Source of the DNA: an uncultured Peptoniphilus sp.
Lineage (GTDB): Bacteria; Bacillota; Clostridia; Tissierellales; Peptoniphilaceae
Reading direction: 5' to 3'
DNA: 11,635 nt
Assembly: GCA_947254665.1 (NCBI GenBank)
Contig: CAMYEJ010000035.1
Location: 1 to 11,635 of the forward strand
A model generated the notes under the pieces. The model was not told the DNA's origin and ran no database searches. It was given only the letters and a program-made list of their open reading frames with translations. A program made the position numbers and the translations under genes. Positions within the stretch are counted from its first letter, which is position 1, and each line of letters begins with the position of its first letter. Positions 1-7,329 of the stretch are shown here, piece by piece.

Positions 1-4
1 TTTT

Positions 5-898
5 ATGAAAGGATTAGTTATCGTCCTAGCATTTGCCCTATTAGTGGCTTGCGGAAAAGATACAGCTAAGAAAAATAGTACAAACGAAAAGACAAACACA
101 AAGACAGAAGAAAATTCTGGTAAGTTAGAAGGATCCATCACAGCATCTGGATCATCAGCACTACTTCCACTTGCACAAGACGCTGCAGATAAATTCAAAG
201 AAGTAGAACCAAATATTTCTATCACAGTTAATGGTGGAGGATCAGGAACTGGACTTAAACAAGTATTTGACGGTTCAGTAGACATTGGATCTTCTGACGT
301 ATATGCAGAAGACAAACTAGATGCAGATAAAGCAAAAGAATTGGTTGACCACAAAGTATGCGTAGTTACCATGGCTGCAATAGTTAATAATGATATCGGA
401 GAAAAAGTAAACGACCTAACAAAAGATCAGCTTAAGAAAATCTTTACAGGCGAAATCAAAAACTGGAGCGAAGTTGGTGGACCAGATGAAAAGATTCTAT
501 TAGTAACTAGACCTGACTCTTCAGGAACTAGAGCACTATTTACAGAGTATGCCCTTGATGGAGATAAGACTCAAGGAGATTCTTATCTAGAAACAGATAA
601 TTCTGGAGAACTTCTAGAAACTATAAAATCAAATAATGGTGCGATTGGATATGTAGCTCTACCATATATTATAAATAGCAGTGACGTTACCCCTGTTGCC
701 ATAGATGGTGTTAAACCTAGTCTTGAAACAACTTACGACGGAAGTTATCCTGTTTGGGGATATGAACACATGTATACAAAAGGCGAACCAAATGAAGTGG
801 TAAAAGCATTTATCGACTACATCATGTCCGATGAGTATGCACCTCATATCGAAGAACAAGGATATGGCGCAACTTCCAATATGAAAGTAGAAAGATGA
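5..898 (+). CDS. pstS: Phosphate ABC transporter substrate-binding lipoprotein PstS
   Basis: Extracellular receptor that captures inorganic phosphate and passes it to the PstCA channel. The N-terminus is a lipoprotein signal: a hydrophobic stretch at residues 3-15, then LVAC with the lipidated cysteine at C16. A K/T/N/E-rich linker (about 17-40) tethers the binding domain. Family phosphate-loop motifs are intact: ASGSSALLPL (47-56), the glycine-rich NGGGSGTG (76-83), DIGSSD (93-98), TRPDSSGTR (168-176) and GAIGYVAL (212-219). At 297 residues the length is normal for Gram-positive PstS. It is first in a tightly packed pst-pho operon and overlaps pstC by 4 bp. Only four bases precede this ATG, so its ribosome binding site and the operon promoter are outside the window. 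The n-region has just one lysine, so a start further upstream is possible. The function is near certain; the exact start is not. Confidence 0.96.
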   Translation: MKGLVIVLAFALLVACGKDTAKKNSTNEKTNTKTEENSGKLEGSITASGSSALLPLAQDAADKFKEVEPNISITVNGGGSGTGLKQVFDGSVDIGSSDVYAEDKLDADKAKELVDHKVCVVTMAAIVNNDIGEKVNDLTKDQLKKIFTGEIKNWSEVGGPDEKILLVTRPDSSGTRALFTEYALDGDKTQGDSYLETDNSGELLETIKSNNGAIGYVALPYIINSSDVTPVAIDGVKPSLETTYDGSYPVWGYEHMYTKGEPNEVVKAFIDYIMSDEYAPHIEEQGYGATSNMKVER

Positions 899-1803
899 TA
901 GTAGAGAGAACCAGAAAAATAACAAGTCAGGATACGAAGTTTAGATGGATAGTATACGCGGTTTCATTTTCTACCATCCTCATAACTATCTTTATAGGAG
1001 TATTCTTAATGTACAAGGGTCAGTATACATTTACTGCCCTTGGACATTCTTTAAAAGAATTTCTATTCTCTTCGGATTTTAATCCTGCGGATTCTGTAGG
1101 AGCCAAGGGCACTGTTGGATCAGTACCATTTATACTTGGCTCTTTTTACACATGTGGACTAGCGCTTTTATTGGCAACTCCGTTTGCGGTAGTATCTTCA
1201 ATATTTATAACAGAAGTATCTCCAAAACTGGGAGAAAAATTTTTGAGACCAACCATAGAAATATTTGTGGCTATTCCATCTATTGTCTATGGATGGACAG
1301 GACTTGTGGTATTAGTGCCATTTATACGAGATCTATTCGGTCTAAGTTACGGAAACAATATCTTCACTGCATCAATTGTGCTATCTGTAATGATATTTCC
1401 AACCATTGCATCGGTTATGATTGACTCTCTAAAAGGAGTTCCGAGAGCTTACAAAGATGCATCCTACGCACTGGGCACAACAAGATGGCAAATGATCTAC
1501 AAAGTTTTAGTTCCTGCGGGAAAATCTGGAATGATTACTGGAATTATTCTTGGACTTACAAGAGCTATGGGAGAAGCACTTGCAGTATCCATGGTAATCG
1601 GAAAGACTAGAAATGTTCCAAAATCCATCTTTGAATCTGCTTCAACTCTAACTTCTGTAATTGCATCGAACATGGGAAATACTTTTGATAAGACTGAATA
1701 CAATTCAGTCCTATGGTCCATGTCAGCGCTTCTATTCTTAATTTCCATTCTTTTAATATTTTTAATTAACAAGGTAGGAGATAGAAATGAACAAAATAAA
1801 TAG
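895..1803 (+). CDS. pstC: Phosphate ABC transporter permease PstC
   Basis: One of the two membrane subunits that form the phosphate channel with PstA. The 302-residue protein shows about six hydrophobic segments (near 18-38, 81-105, 124-145, 159-178, 213-236 and 273-292). A canonical ABC-permease EAA loop starts at DASYALGTTRW (188-198) and continues through YKVLVPAGKSG (202-212); this cytoplasmic loop docks on PstB. The following TRAMGEALAVSMVIG (222-236) is typical of PstC. The start ATG overlaps the pstS stop as ATGA. No good Shine-Dalgarno sequence precedes it, only a purine stretch GAAAG, so translation probably depends on coupling to pstS. The pstA ribosome binding site lies inside its 3' end. 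It is assigned PstC rather than PstA from gene order and from the long N-terminal and first-loop region. Confidence 0.96.
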   Translation: MIVERTRKITSQDTKFRWIVYAVSFSTILITIFIGVFLMYKGQYTFTALGHSLKEFLFSSDFNPADSVGAKGTVGSVPFILGSFYTCGLALLLATPFAVVSSIFITEVSPKLGEKFLRPTIEIFVAIPSIVYGWTGLVVLVPFIRDLFGLSYGNNIFTASIVLSVMIFPTIASVMIDSLKGVPRAYKDASYALGTTRWQMIYKVLVPAGKSGMITGIILGLTRAMGEALAVSMVIGKTRNVPKSIFESASTLTSVIASNMGNTFDKTEYNSVLWSMSALLFLISILLIFLINKVGDRNEQNK

Positions 1804-2668
1804 GGCGAGAAAGATAGATAAGTTCATAACTAGTTTATTCACCACTGTTGCAGCGATGATCATACTTCTGCTCATGGCATTTGTAAGTTATGTGGTTTTT
1901 AAAGGAATAAATTCTTTCAATTTAGAATTTTTAACCTTTACTAGAAAGGGAATTATGAACCAGGTTTTAAATACCATCTACATGGTATTTCTATCTCTAG
2001 TGGTTTCTGCTCCAATTGGAGTTTTAACAGGAATTTACATCGTTGAATTTGCCAAAGAAGGAAAGATAAAGAAATTTATACAGCTTTCAATAGAAACTCT
2101 AAGTTCACTTCCTTCTATCATCGTTGGACTCTTTGGATACTTGGTATTTATTCTAATGACAGGAGCAAAGTGGAACATGCTCGCAGGTGCTCTTACACTT
2201 TCAATTCTTTCAGTGCCACTTATTGCAACTACGACCATTGATGCACTAAATGGAGTAAAACAAGAAGTAAGACTTGGAGCATACGCCCTTGGAGCAACAT
2301 CTAAGATTACGATTTTAAAAGTGCTACTTCCAGCTTGTATCTCCAGAATTTTTACAGGAGTACTACTTGCAGCTGGGAGATCCTTTGGAGAAGCGGCGGC
2401 ACTTCTATATACGGCAGGAATGAGTACGGACATAGTTTGGTCAAACTTAGATATTACATCTAGGACCAACTTCTTAAATCCATTTAGACCAGCGGAGACA
2501 TTGTCCCTTCACATATGGGCACAGTTCACAGAATCAACGGCAAGAAACGCAAAAGATATAGCAAACTTTTCTTCTGCGGTGCTTATAATAATAGTTCTTC
2601 TTTTCAATATATTTGTAAGGAAGTATTCAAAATCATTGGATAGAAAATTGGGAGGAAAAGTTGAGTAA
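1787..2668 (+). CDS. pstA: Phosphate ABC transporter permease PstA
   Basis: Second channel subunit of the high-affinity phosphate importer. The 293 residues contain a first membrane segment near 15-38, a hydrophobic core from about 60 to 150 with PstA-like [13 protein letters not shown] (106-118), an EAA loop beginning [11 protein letters not shown] (163-173) and ending KVLLPA (178-183), then [15 protein letters not shown] (197-211), a PstA signature. The late segment [20 protein letters not shown] (254-273) is the last membrane helix. The start is well supported: GGAG at 1777-1780, six bases before ATG. The gene overlaps pstC by 17 bp and pstB by 8 bp, so the three subunits are probably made in fixed ratio. 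All expected parts are present. Confidence 0.96.
   Translation: MNKINRARKIDKFITSLFTTVAAMIILLLMAFVSYVVFKGINSFNLEFLTFTRKGIMNQVLNTIYMVFLSLVVSAPIGVLTGIYIVEFAKEGKIKKFIQLSIETLSSLPSIIVGLFGYLVFILMTGAKWNMLAGALTLSILSVPLIATTTIDALNGVKQEVRLGAYALGATSKITILKVLLPACISRIFTGVLLAAGRSFGEAAALLYTAGMSTDIVWSNLDITSRTNFLNPFRPAETLSLHIWAQFTESTARNAKDIANFSSAVLIIIVLLFNIFVRKYSKSLDRKLGGKVE
2651..2655 (+). promoter_or_regulatory. Ribosome binding site deciding the TTG start of pstB
   Basis: GGAGG lies inside the 3' end of pstA and ends five bases before TTG at 2661. This spacing and the strong match support TTG as the pstB start; no in-frame ATG fits the known N-terminus of PstB as well. Confidence 0.8.
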
Positions 2669-3410
2669 ATTTAAAATAGAGAACCTGGATTTTTATTATG
2701 GAAATTTCAAGGCTCTAAAAGACATAAATGTGGAGATGAAAGAAAAGGAAGTGACTGCACTTATCGGTCCTTCCGGATGTGGAAAGAGTACATTTTTAAA
2801 AATCCTAAATAGAATGAGCGACTTAAATGACAATTCAAAAGTGGAAGGTAAAATTCTTCTAGATGGTAAGGATATTTTTAGAGAGATGGATCCAATAGAA
2901 CTGAGATGGAGAGTTGGAATGGTGTTTCAAAATCCAAACCCATTTCCAAAATCCATCTATGACAATGTGGCGTTCGGTCCAAGAGTTCAAGGAATAAAAA
3001 ATAAAAAGGAACTAAACGAAATAGTGGAAAGATCTCTCTACGATGCAGCTCTTTTAGACGAAGTAAAGGACAGACTTAAGAGCTCAGCTTTGGGACTATC
3101 AGGTGGACAACAACAAAGACTATGCATCGCAAGGGCTCTTGCAACGAAGCCAGAAGTTCTACTAATGGACGAGCCAACATCTGCACTAGATCCTATATCC
3201 ACATCAAAGATTGAAGATTTGGTAGATAGGTTAAAAAAGGACTACACCATAATAATTGTCACCCACAACATGAGTCAAGCCCTTAGGATATCTGATAAGA
3301 CAGTCTTCTTCCTACTTGGAGAAATAATTGAAGAGGGACCAACCATAGAATTATTTGAAAGGCCAAAGAAGAAGAAAACTGAAGAATATATAACAGGAAG
3401 GTTCGGTTAA
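2661..3410 (+). CDS. pstB: Phosphate ABC transporter ATP-binding protein PstB
   Basis: Cytoplasmic ATPase that powers phosphate import through PstC and PstA. All ABC motifs are intact over 249 residues: Walker [10 protein letters not shown] (36-44), Q-loop [10 protein letters not shown] (87-96), signature LSGGQQQR (146-153), Walker B VLLMDEP (166-172), D-loop SALD (174-177) and H-loop histidine H202 in [22 protein letters not shown] (91-108) and the TGRFG end are characteristic of PstB rather than ABC ATPases in general. The start codon is TTG, supported by GGAGG five bases upstream. The first base of phoU's ATG is the last base of this gene's stop codon. Near the end, [16 protein letters not shown] has a lysine run where many relatives read PxxxxTxDYITGRFG; this looks like ordinary variation. 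Confidence 0.97.
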   Translation: MSKFKIENLDFYYGNFKALKDINVEMKEKEVTALIGPSGCGKSTFLKILNRMSDLNDNSKVEGKILLDGKDIFREMDPIELRWRVGMVFQNPNPFPKSIYDNVAFGPRVQGIKNKKELNEIVERSLYDAALLDEVKDRLKSSALGLSGGQQQRLCIARALATKPEVLLMDEPTSALDPISTSKIEDLVDRLKKDYTIIIVTHNMSQALRISDKTVFFLLGEIIEEGPTIELFERPKKKKTEEYITGRFG

Positions 3411-4060
3411 TGAGTAGATTAGATAATAAATTATTAGATTTAAATACCACCATGCTCGAAATGAGCAGACTTGTGGAAAGAGCAATTGAAGAGCTTCTAA
3501 AAGCGATAAGAGAAGAGGAGAGCATAAGTCTTGATCATTTTAACACAGTATATGAAGAGCTTGACTCTCTCGATAAACAGGTGCAAAACACTTGCCTTAG
3601 GATGCTTCTAGAATTTCAACCGGTGGCAGGGGACTTTAGAAAGATAAGCTCAGCCCTTAAAATGGTAACTGATATAAATAGAATCGGAAATCAATGTATA
3701 AATATCGCAAGAATTATCGCCGATATGGATCCTGTAGTTGAAAAAGATCTCTACCTTGAAATATTTAATATAGCCACCTATTCAAAAGATGTAGTGAAAT
3801 GCGCAATCTATTCCTTCATCAAAAATAGTTATGATGATGCAGAAGAAGTGACAAAAAAAGATGATGCGGTTGACGAAGAATTTATAAATCTAAAGAATAG
3901 AATGATTAAAAAGATACAGAACGGAGATCTAGATGCATCTATGATTGTTGATATAATTATCATAGCAAAATATTTTGAAAGAATTGCTGATCACGGTAGT
4001 AATATTGCAAAATGGGTAAAATATTCTACAGGGGGAACAATTGAGAATAGCAATAATTGA
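3410..4060 (+). CDS. phoU: Phosphate signalling protein PhoU
   Basis: PhoU is known to link the Pst transporter to the PhoR kinase and damp phosphate-starvation signalling and uptake when phosphate is plentiful. The 216-residue protein is all-helical and has the two PhoU repeats. The first carries the acidic metal-cluster motif around YEELDSLD (48-55), the second KDDAVDEEF (150-158). The second-repeat end, YFERIADHGSNIAKWVKY (188-205), is a family hallmark. AGGAAGG at 3395-3401 sits eight bases before ATG, which overlaps the pstB stop by one base. It lies directly between the transporter and phoP-phoR, matching its role as go-between. The last 20 bp overlap phoP. Function is assigned from family and context. 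Confidence 0.95.
   Translation: MSRLDNKLLDLNTTMLEMSRLVERAIEELLKAIREEESISLDHFNTVYEELDSLDKQVQNTCLRMLLEFQPVAGDFRKISSALKMVTDINRIGNQCINIARIIADMDPVVEKDLYLEIFNIATYSKDVVKCAIYSFIKNSYDDAEEVTKKDDAVDEEFINLKNRMIKKIQNGDLDASMIVDIIIIAKYFERIADHGSNIAKWVKYSTGGTIENSNN
4031..4035 (+). promoter_or_regulatory. GGGGG ribosome binding site for the TTG start of phoP
   Basis: A GGGGG run inside the end of phoU ends five bases before TTG at 4041. It can pair with the anti-Shine-Dalgarno sequence using one G-U wobble. It is the only good candidate near the start, and the resulting N-terminus (MRIAIIEDEED) fits response regulators exactly. Confidence 0.65.
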
Positions 4061-4691
4061 AGATGAAGAGGATATAAGAAAATTAATTGAATATGCACTT
4101 TCAACCCAAGGATTTGATGTAGACACATTTGAAAAAGGATCAGATTTTTTCAAGGAAGAAATAATACCGGATATAATACTACTAGATATCATGCTACCAG
4201 GTATGAGCGGACAGGAAATATTAAAAAGAATCAGAGACATTACAAAATTTGATAACACACTTGTAATTATGCTTACGGCGAAATCTGCAGAGATGGATGT
4301 GGTAAGCTGTCTTGAAGCAGGTGCGGACGACTACATCAAAAAACCATTTGGAGTAATGGAACTTATCTCTAGAGTCAAGGCTCACATCAGAAGGATTGGG
4401 AGAGAAGTAGAAGAAGTTCAAGTAAGAGATATTATGATCGATACCAAGAGAAGAACCGTTAAAAAGAATGGAGAAGAAATAAATCTCACATACAAAGAAT
4501 TTGAACTTTTAAAATACTTGGCGGAAAATAAATCCATAGTCTTAACTAGAGAAAATATAATCGAAAAGATATGGGGCTTTGACTATGTCGGCGAAACTAG
4601 AACGGTGGACATGCACATCGCTAGCTTAAGGCAGAAAATTGGAGAAGACTATATACAAACGATACGTGGCGTAGGCTACAAAATGGAGTAA
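4041..4691 (+). CDS. phoP: PhoP/PhoB-type response regulator (OmpR family)
   Basis: Transcription factor activated by phosphorylation, expected to control phosphate-starvation genes including this operon. The receiver domain (about 1-117) has acidic pocket E7/D8, phospho-acceptor D49 in ILLDIMLPG, switch threonine T79 in MLTA and the conserved lysine K101 in KKPF. A winged-helix domain (about 126-216) follows, with LTYKEFELL (149-157), recognition helix RTVDMHIASLRQKI (187-200) and the closing IRGVGYKME wing. Length (216) is slightly short but complete. The start is TTG, behind GGGGG. It overlaps phoU by 20 bp and is followed one base later by the kinase gene, so the pair is co-expressed. The name phoP is given from the pst-phoU-phoR context; by sequence alone it is only an OmpR-family regulator. 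Confidence 0.92.
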   Translation: MRIAIIEDEEDIRKLIEYALSTQGFDVDTFEKGSDFFKEEIIPDIILLDIMLPGMSGQEILKRIRDITKFDNTLVIMLTAKSAEMDVVSCLEAGADDYIKKPFGVMELISRVKAHIRRIGREVEEVQVRDIMIDTKRRTVKKNGEEINLTYKEFELLKYLAENKSIVLTRENIIEKIWGFDYVGETRTVDMHIASLRQKIGEDYIQTIRGVGYKME

Positions 4692-4692
4692 T

Positions 4693-6330
4693 ATGAGAAA
4701 GAAAATATTTAATTCCATGGTTTTAATATCCGTCTATTGCTTACTGTTTACTGCATTTTTTTCTGGGCTTGTATTCTACAGAATATATAGACAGAATGTA
4801 GAAAAAAATCTGCAAACCACATCGAAAATCATTGTAAGTCAGTACGAAACGGATAAGACCAGCCTGGAAAGATTAAAAATAAAAGGTTTAAGAATAAATT
4901 TAATAGACATGGACGGCAAGGTGCTCTATGACAGCGAAAAAGATTCTTCCACCTTTGAAAATCACAGCGAGAGACCGGAGATAAAAGATGCAATAGAAAA
5001 AGGTGAAGGCAAGTCCATAAGGTATTCAAAGACATTAAATAGGGACACCATCTACCACGCAATAAAATCGGACGACAAAATAATCAGGGTTGCCCAGGAA
5101 GTAAACTCTGTATTTTCTATATTTAGAGTAATATTTCCAGTGGAAATACTAATAGTTGTAGCGCTCTTTCTACTTTCATTATTTATTTCCAAAAGAATTA
5201 CAGAAAATATAACAGAGCCGATAAAACTCGGAGTCTACAAGCATCAAAATCTCTATCCAGAACTAGATCCATATCTAAGAGAGATAGATGAAAAAAATCG
5301 TGAACTTGAAAAACTCTACTCTATTGAAAAGAGTCAAAACGATACGGTGGAAGCGATCCTAACTAAGATGAAGGAAGGATTAGTTATATTTGACAGATCA
5401 CTAAGGCTTGTTCTGATAAATGATTCTGCAATAAATATTCTAAAGCCAATAAATTCAAGTAGAGGATCGCATATTTTGGAACTGACCAATGAATCTAAAA
5501 TCCTAGACGCGGTAAAAGAAGGTTTCAAAGGAAAATATATAAAGGGCGAAATCGAAATAGACAATAAAATCTATGAATACTTTATCTCACCGGAATCAGA
5601 ATCCCTAGGAGGAGTGGCACTTCTTCTCACAGATAAAACCTATGAAGCGAGCCTAAAATTAAAGAGAGAAGAGTTCACAAGCAACGTAACCCACGAACTA
5701 AAGACTCCTCTTACCATCATCTCAGGATTTGCAGAATTATTAAAATCTGGAAATGTTGAAGAGGAAAAGATAAAGGAATTCGGCGGAATAATCTACAAAC
5801 AATCCACCAATTTACAAAGACTTATAGACGATTTACTAAAGATATCTAAACTGGAAGCAAATGATGCTGTAATCATAGAAGAGCTAAGCTTAGATGAACT
5901 TGGTGACGAAGTCTGCGATGATCTTGCAATCGAAATAAAAAATAAAAACCTAAATCTAGTAAAAGATTTCGACAGGGTAAAGGCAAAGGTCAACGGAGAA
6001 ATGATAAAAGAGGCTATGATGAATCTTTTGACCAATGCAATCAAGTACAATAGAGACGGCGGCGAAATCAAATTCAAAATAGCAAAAGAAGATGGGAATG
6101 CTTTAGTACAGATATCTGACAATGGAATAGGAATCGAAGCAGAATTACTAGACAGAATCTTTGAAAGATTCTATGTAGTGGATCACTCCAGGTCTAAAAA
6201 AATATCCTCCACAGGGCTTGGACTATCCATAGTTAAACATATAGTAGAAGCCCATGGCGGAAGAATTGAAGTAACATCAGAAGTAGGAAAAGGCAGCACC
6301 TTTACCATCTATCTTCCAATTGAAAAATAA
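4693..6330 (+). CDS. phoR: PhoR-type sensor histidine kinase
   Basis: Membrane kinase predicted to phosphorylate PhoP when phosphate is short. Layout over 545 residues: TM1 about 9-30, an extracellular sensor of about 115 residues containing LIDMDGKVLYDSE (70-82) and RYSKTLNRDTIYHAI (110-124), TM2 about 147-166, a shortened HAMP-like linker (about 167-210), a PAS domain (about 217-315), then the kinase core. Catalytic boxes are intact: phospho-accepting H334 in FTSNVTHELKTPL, N-box with N448 in MMNLLTNAIKYN, G1 DNGIGI (476-481), F-box ERFYVVD (491-497) and G2 STGLGLSIVKHI (506-517). GGAG at 4685-4688 lies only four bases before ATG, inside the end of phoP. As the last gene of the operon it ends 24 bp before a terminator hairpin. 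Phosphate sensing is inferred from phoU and pst context. Confidence 0.93.
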   Translation: MRKKIFNSMVLISVYCLLFTAFFSGLVFYRIYRQNVEKNLQTTSKIIVSQYETDKTSLERLKIKGLRINLIDMDGKVLYDSEKDSSTFENHSERPEIKDAIEKGEGKSIRYSKTLNRDTIYHAIKSDDKIIRVAQEVNSVFSIFRVIFPVEILIVVALFLLSLFISKRITENITEPIKLGVYKHQNLYPELDPYLREIDEKNRELEKLYSIEKSQNDTVEAILTKMKEGLVIFDRSLRLVLINDSAINILKPINSSRGSHILELTNESKILDAVKEGFKGKYIKGEIEIDNKIYEYFISPESESLGGVALLLTDKTYEASLKLKREEFTSNVTHELKTPLTIISGFAELLKSGNVEEEKIKEFGGIIYKQSTNLQRLIDDLLKISKLEANDAVIIEELSLDELGDEVCDDLAIEIKNKNLNLVKDFDRVKAKVNGEMIKEAMMNLLTNAIKYNRDGGEIKFKIAKEDGNALVQISDNGIGIEAELLDRIFERFYVVDHSRSKKISSTGLGLSIVKHIVEAHGGRIEVTSEVGKGSTFTIYLPIEK

Positions 6331-6354
6331 AAAAATAAAATTTTTCATAAAAAT

Positions 6355-6391
6355 ACCCGGACATTAGATTAAAAGTCCGGGTTAATTTTTT
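6355..6391. terminator. Probable bidirectional rho-independent terminator
   Basis: ACCCGGAC (6355-6362) pairs perfectly with GTCCGGGT (6375-6382) around a 12-base AT-rich loop. On the + strand TTAATTTTTT follows, ending the pst-pho transcript. On the - strand the reverse complement is followed by ATTTTTATG and further T-rich sequence, so it can also end the convergent gene whose stop codon lies at 6393-6395. GC-rich bases are otherwise rare here, which makes the hairpin stand out. Confidence 0.88.
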
Positions 6392-6392
6392 G

Positions 6393-7322
6393 TTATTTAT
6401 TAACTTTGTTTAAAAGATTTTTTATAGTTGGATCTTCAAATAGACTATTTCTAGTTTCGTTGTATTTTTTGATTGCTTCATCTGGGTTATAAGGGATTCC
6501 TTCAGCATTTGATTTAAGAGATTTTAAATGTTCTGCAATTCTTATGTTAAATACTGTTAGATCTTCTACAACCTTTGTAGCAGCCTTTTGATCCTTTTTG
6601 ATAAGTGAATCATCAAATCCATTTATAACACTCTTTAAAGTTGTCATTGATTTCAATAGGAAATTGTGAGATTCTTTAAACTTATCAGGCACATTTAGCT
6701 CTTCAATTTTCTTTATAATATCATAGGCTTCAGCTTTTTTAGCTTCATAGATTTCCTTTAGCTCAGCTTCATTGTACTTACTAGCATTTTCGAATAAATA
6801 TGACTTCATTTCGTCGAATTTTATCTTTAGATCTTCTTCTAGACTCTTAGCCGTATCAAAGTATTCTCTTTCGTCAGCAGTTAAATTAAGCCCATCGGTT
6901 GATTTAGTTTCAAGTAAAACTCTATAAGTCTTAGCATCCCAGGTAGTCTTAACTCCGAAGTTTTCAGAGATAAATCTAAGTGGGACAAAGGTTCTGCTAT
7001 CTTTTATAAGAGGTGCAACATCTATATTGGCTGCTTTGCCGTCAACTTTTGCTGCTTTATTTCCAATGGTAAGTTCGATTTTTTTATCGCTGTTTGAAAT
7101 AGTTACAAGTTGTGCTTTTTCGTTCCAATCAACCTTGAATCCAAGCTTTTCAGAAATAAATCTAACTGGTACAAAGGTTCTGCTATCCTTTAGGAATGGC
7201 TCTACATCAGTAGCAACTACTTCATTATTCAAAACAATAGTTATTTTATTTGAATTACTTGCAAGTACAAAACTTGGTATAAGTAGTAGAGCAAGGATAA
7301 TTGTAAATATTTTATTTTTCAT
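6393..7322 (-). CDS. Secreted protein with two copper-amine-oxidase-N (stalk) repeats and a helical C-terminal domain
   Basis: Function unknown. The 309 residues start with a Sec signal peptide (lysines at 2 and 4, hydrophobic core to about 20, likely cleavage after VLA21). Two copies of the copper amine oxidase N-terminal fold follow, the stalk domain common in secreted Clostridia proteins: DSRTFVPVRFISEKLGF (46-62) and DSRTFVPLRFISENFGV (108-124), each then a W and a beta strand. No amine oxidase catalytic domain is present; the name reflects only the stalk fold. Residues about 148-309 are charged and mostly helical (for example SLEEDLKIKFDEMKSYL, 160-176), possibly a helical bundle, with no family I recognise. 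GAGG (7328-7331 on this strand) precedes ATG by five bases. It lies 7 bp after the lipoprotein gene, so both probably share a transcript ending at the hairpin at 6355-6382. A cell-wall or surface role is inferred. Confidence 0.85.
   Translation of the reverse strand: MKNKIFTIILALLLIPSFVLASNSNKITIVLNNEVVATDVEPFLKDSRTFVPVRFISEKLGFKVDWNEKAQLVTISNSDKKIELTIGNKAAKVDGKAANIDVAPLIKDSRTFVPLRFISENFGVKTTWDAKTYRVLLETKSTDGLNLTADEREYFDTAKSLEEDLKIKFDEMKSYLFENASKYNEAELKEIYEAKKAEAYDIIKKIEELNVPDKFKESHNFLLKSMTTLKSVINGFDDSLIKKDQKAATKVVEDLTVFNIRIAEHLKSLKSNAEGIPYNPDEAIKKYNETRNSLFEDPTIKNLLNKVNK
6961..7005 (-). repeat. Copy 2 of an intragenic 45 bp direct repeat
   Basis: This segment matches 7147-7191 at 41 of 45 bases, including an unbroken 17-base identity (ACAAAGGTTCTGCTATC on the + strand, 6985-7001). 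It encodes the DSRTFVP(V/L)RFISE core of the second stalk domain. The two copies are 186 bp, or 62 codons, apart in the same frame. Confidence 0.85.
7147..7191 (-). repeat. Copy 1 of an intragenic 45 bp direct repeat
   Basis: Partner of 6961-7005 with four mismatches in 45 bases; the unbroken 17-base identity is at 7171-7187. It encodes the core of the first stalk domain. Identity drops quickly outside the conserved motif. Confidence 0.85.
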
Positions 7323-7329
7323 TTTGACC

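Noticed and set aside
2035-2469. Open frame of 144 codons on the - strand inside pstA.
   Set aside because: It is antisense to a clear pstA frame, is rich in S/P/A as expected of a shadow, and has no ribosome binding site or recognisable domain.
5793-6122. Open frame of 109 codons on the - strand within phoR.
   Set aside because: It is antisense to the intact kinase core, has no initiation signal and resembles no known protein.
6393-7322. Reading the stalk protein as a copper amine oxidase.
   Set aside because: Only the N-terminal stalk repeats are present; there is no catalytic domain, topaquinone motif or copper-binding histidine set.
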